Source: CAZAMT01 sp964486145
GTDB lineage: Bacteria; Bacteroidota; Bacteroidia; Bacteroidales; JAAAOM01
Length of the DNA: 7,958 bases
Assembly: GCA_964486145.1 (NCBI GenBank)
Contig: CAZAMT010000188.1
Span: 1-7,958, forward strand
Direction: 5' to 3'
The translations under genes and the position numbers were made by a program. How positions within the stretch are numbered: position 1 is the first letter of the stretch; every line of letters starts with the position of its first letter. Under the pieces are notes generated by a model that saw only the letters and a program-made list of their open reading frames with translations, searched no databases and was not told the origin of the DNA. This document shows positions 7,801 to 7,958 of this stretch, one piece after another.

Positions 7801-7958
7801 ACCGTGTTTTCAAGTTCCCTGGCAGAAGCATTCTCATCATTTACATGAATGGTAATCTTCGGGATATCCACATCCGGCATCAATGAAACCGGTAATAATG
7901 ACGAAGCAACCAACCCGAGAATAAGTATGGCGATGTAGGTCATGGTTACGGCAATGGG
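4887..7958 (-). CDS. RND-superfamily efflux permease, 5' end outside window
   Basis: At least 1018 residues of an AcrB-type RND permease, a proton-driven inner-membrane exporter. An ATG at 7943 is in frame, but the codons before it stay open to the window edge and read PIAVT, matching the (R)P-[IV]-A-V stretch that normally precedes TM1. The true start therefore lies to the right. Numbering from that ATG, TM1 is about 1-20, the first periplasmic domain 21-335, TM2-TM6 about 338-486, TM7 526-546, the second periplasmic domain 547-848, and TM8-TM12 about 850-1003. TM4 has GVGMMIDNAIIVIDN: Asp402 is kept and the second relay position is Asn403. TM10 reads GIIINDSILKID. LLPVSLMPDVDIP (16-28) and RPRVIKASATDIPVFYLNLT (110-129) are strings I associate with a Bacteroidota RND subfamily. 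It differs from the left-hand permease throughout. A Q/S/N-rich insert sits at about 131-157. Substrate unknown. Confidence 0.93.
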   Translation of the reverse strand, partial: PIAVTMTYIAILILGLVASSLLPVSLMPDVDIPKITIHVNDENASARELENTVVKSLRQSLVQVGNLSDITSEARSGSATIQLEFDYSTNIDFAFIEVNEKLDRVMAHMPNDFERPRVIKASATDIPVFYLNLTLKQSNSQTSKQPYLQAVQHSNNQSFPQLSTFADQVIRKRIEQLPTISLADISGRVFSEIVITPDREKLTSTGITTYEIETALKNNNIDLGNLLIQDGQYQYNIRVGNRLLNTNDIANVYIKKAGRIYQLKDLADVAIQQQTRRGLVTSDGKPAIVFAVIKQSNARMKDLKTELNTLIHHFENDYPDVEFTITRNQTRLLDHSLANLKQSLVIGALLAFVIMFFFLKDFKSPILIGISIPVSVVIALLFFYLAGLSLNIVSLSGLILGVGMMIDNAIIVIDNIHQYRERGLPIKKACTRGTNEVFRPLLSSVLTTCAVFIPLIFIGNIAGAIFFDQAIAVTIGLFVSLIVSTTLLPVYYNILYSRWPNVSSKNIFSRFNRVSYEKWYDKGLSFTLRNQVWIWIVVFFMLFSTLVLFQSLEKEKFPPLTQYETLLWVDWNEQINVDENSRRINMLNQQVNHFIKQTTGLVGEQQFILDKNVPNASTEALLYIEANSPTALDSAKNHLKQFIIDQYPGAVQQFVDVSNIFELLFSDDEATIEARLRPMQEFSENYHFALGSLIKTLTDSLTGKEVNPVSWDKMVVLTIDPELLTLYNLTYDAVFAALKQAFHENTVFRITGNQEYIPVVIGENLNSLAEIIQDIQIMNPNGEQVFLSTLLNQVPARTMKLINAGREGEYYPVKFDIPSDEVEGLMAKIKLLVNDDENFETGFAGSYFSNRELIKSLTVILLISLLLLYFILASQFESILLPLVVLLEVPIDIFGAFLFLKLFGGSINLMSMIGIIVMSGIIINDSILKIDTINRLRLEGYSTLRAIYIGGQRRLKPILMTSLTTILALVPFFFTSGMGSDLQRPLALSVIGGMMVGTLVSLYFIPLCYYYLDKLRMKKRMIN
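7482..7556. repeat. Degenerate 8-bp tandem repeat inside the RND gene
   Basis: From 7490 to 7553 the plus strand divides into eight consecutive octamers: GATTGTTT, GAATGTTG, GACTGCTT, GAAGATAT, GGTTGTTT, AGATGTTT, GGCTGTTG, GATTGTTT. Seven of eight begin with G, seven have TG at positions 4-5, and seven have T at position 6. TGTTGGACTGCTTGAAG at 7501 and TGTTGGATTGTTTGAGG at 7541 differ only by three transitions. On the coding strand it reads KQSNSQTS, KQPYLQAV, QHSNNQSF (131-154), an 8-residue period with Gln at position 6 each time. The tract keeps the permease frame open. Confidence 0.75.

Overview
The window looks like a piece of a Bacteroidota (Bacteroidetes) chromosome. Both large transporters carry N-terminal signatures I associate with RND permeases of that phylum (LNPSRSLPS in one, LLPVSLMPDVDIP in the other). 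The signal peptidase has the long periplasmic insertion common in the phylum. The leaders lack clear Shine-Dalgarno sites and the intergenic DNA is AT-rich. This assignment comes from remembered family features, not from a search.

Every convincing gene is on the minus strand, so transcription runs from high to low coordinates. In transcription order: (1) an RND efflux permease at 7958-4887, whose first codons lie beyond the right edge; (2) a 456-base gap (4886-4431) with four copies of a short palindromic repeat, two in each orientation, and one doubtful small ORF; (3) a type I signal peptidase (lepB) at 4430-3240; (4) a second, divergent RND permease at 3243-61, whose start overlaps the lepB stop in an ATGA; (5) the first 15 codons of another minus-strand reading frame at 45-1, cut by the left edge.

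The two permeases are different subfamilies, not recent duplicates. They are plausible partners in one tripartite export system, by analogy with the MdtB/MdtC two-permease pump, but no membrane-fusion protein or TolC-like channel is in the window. The odd feature is a membrane-bound signal peptidase between them, translationally coupled to the second permease. It may be a housekeeping LepB carried along, or it may process a secreted component of this locus; the window cannot decide. Two other points stand out: a degenerate 8-bp tandem repeat forming an in-frame Q/S/N-rich insert in the first periplasmic domain of the right-hand permease, and the paired inverted repeat cluster in the gap. I saw no RNA gene, CRISPR array, complete insertion sequence, or known defence or biosynthetic gene.
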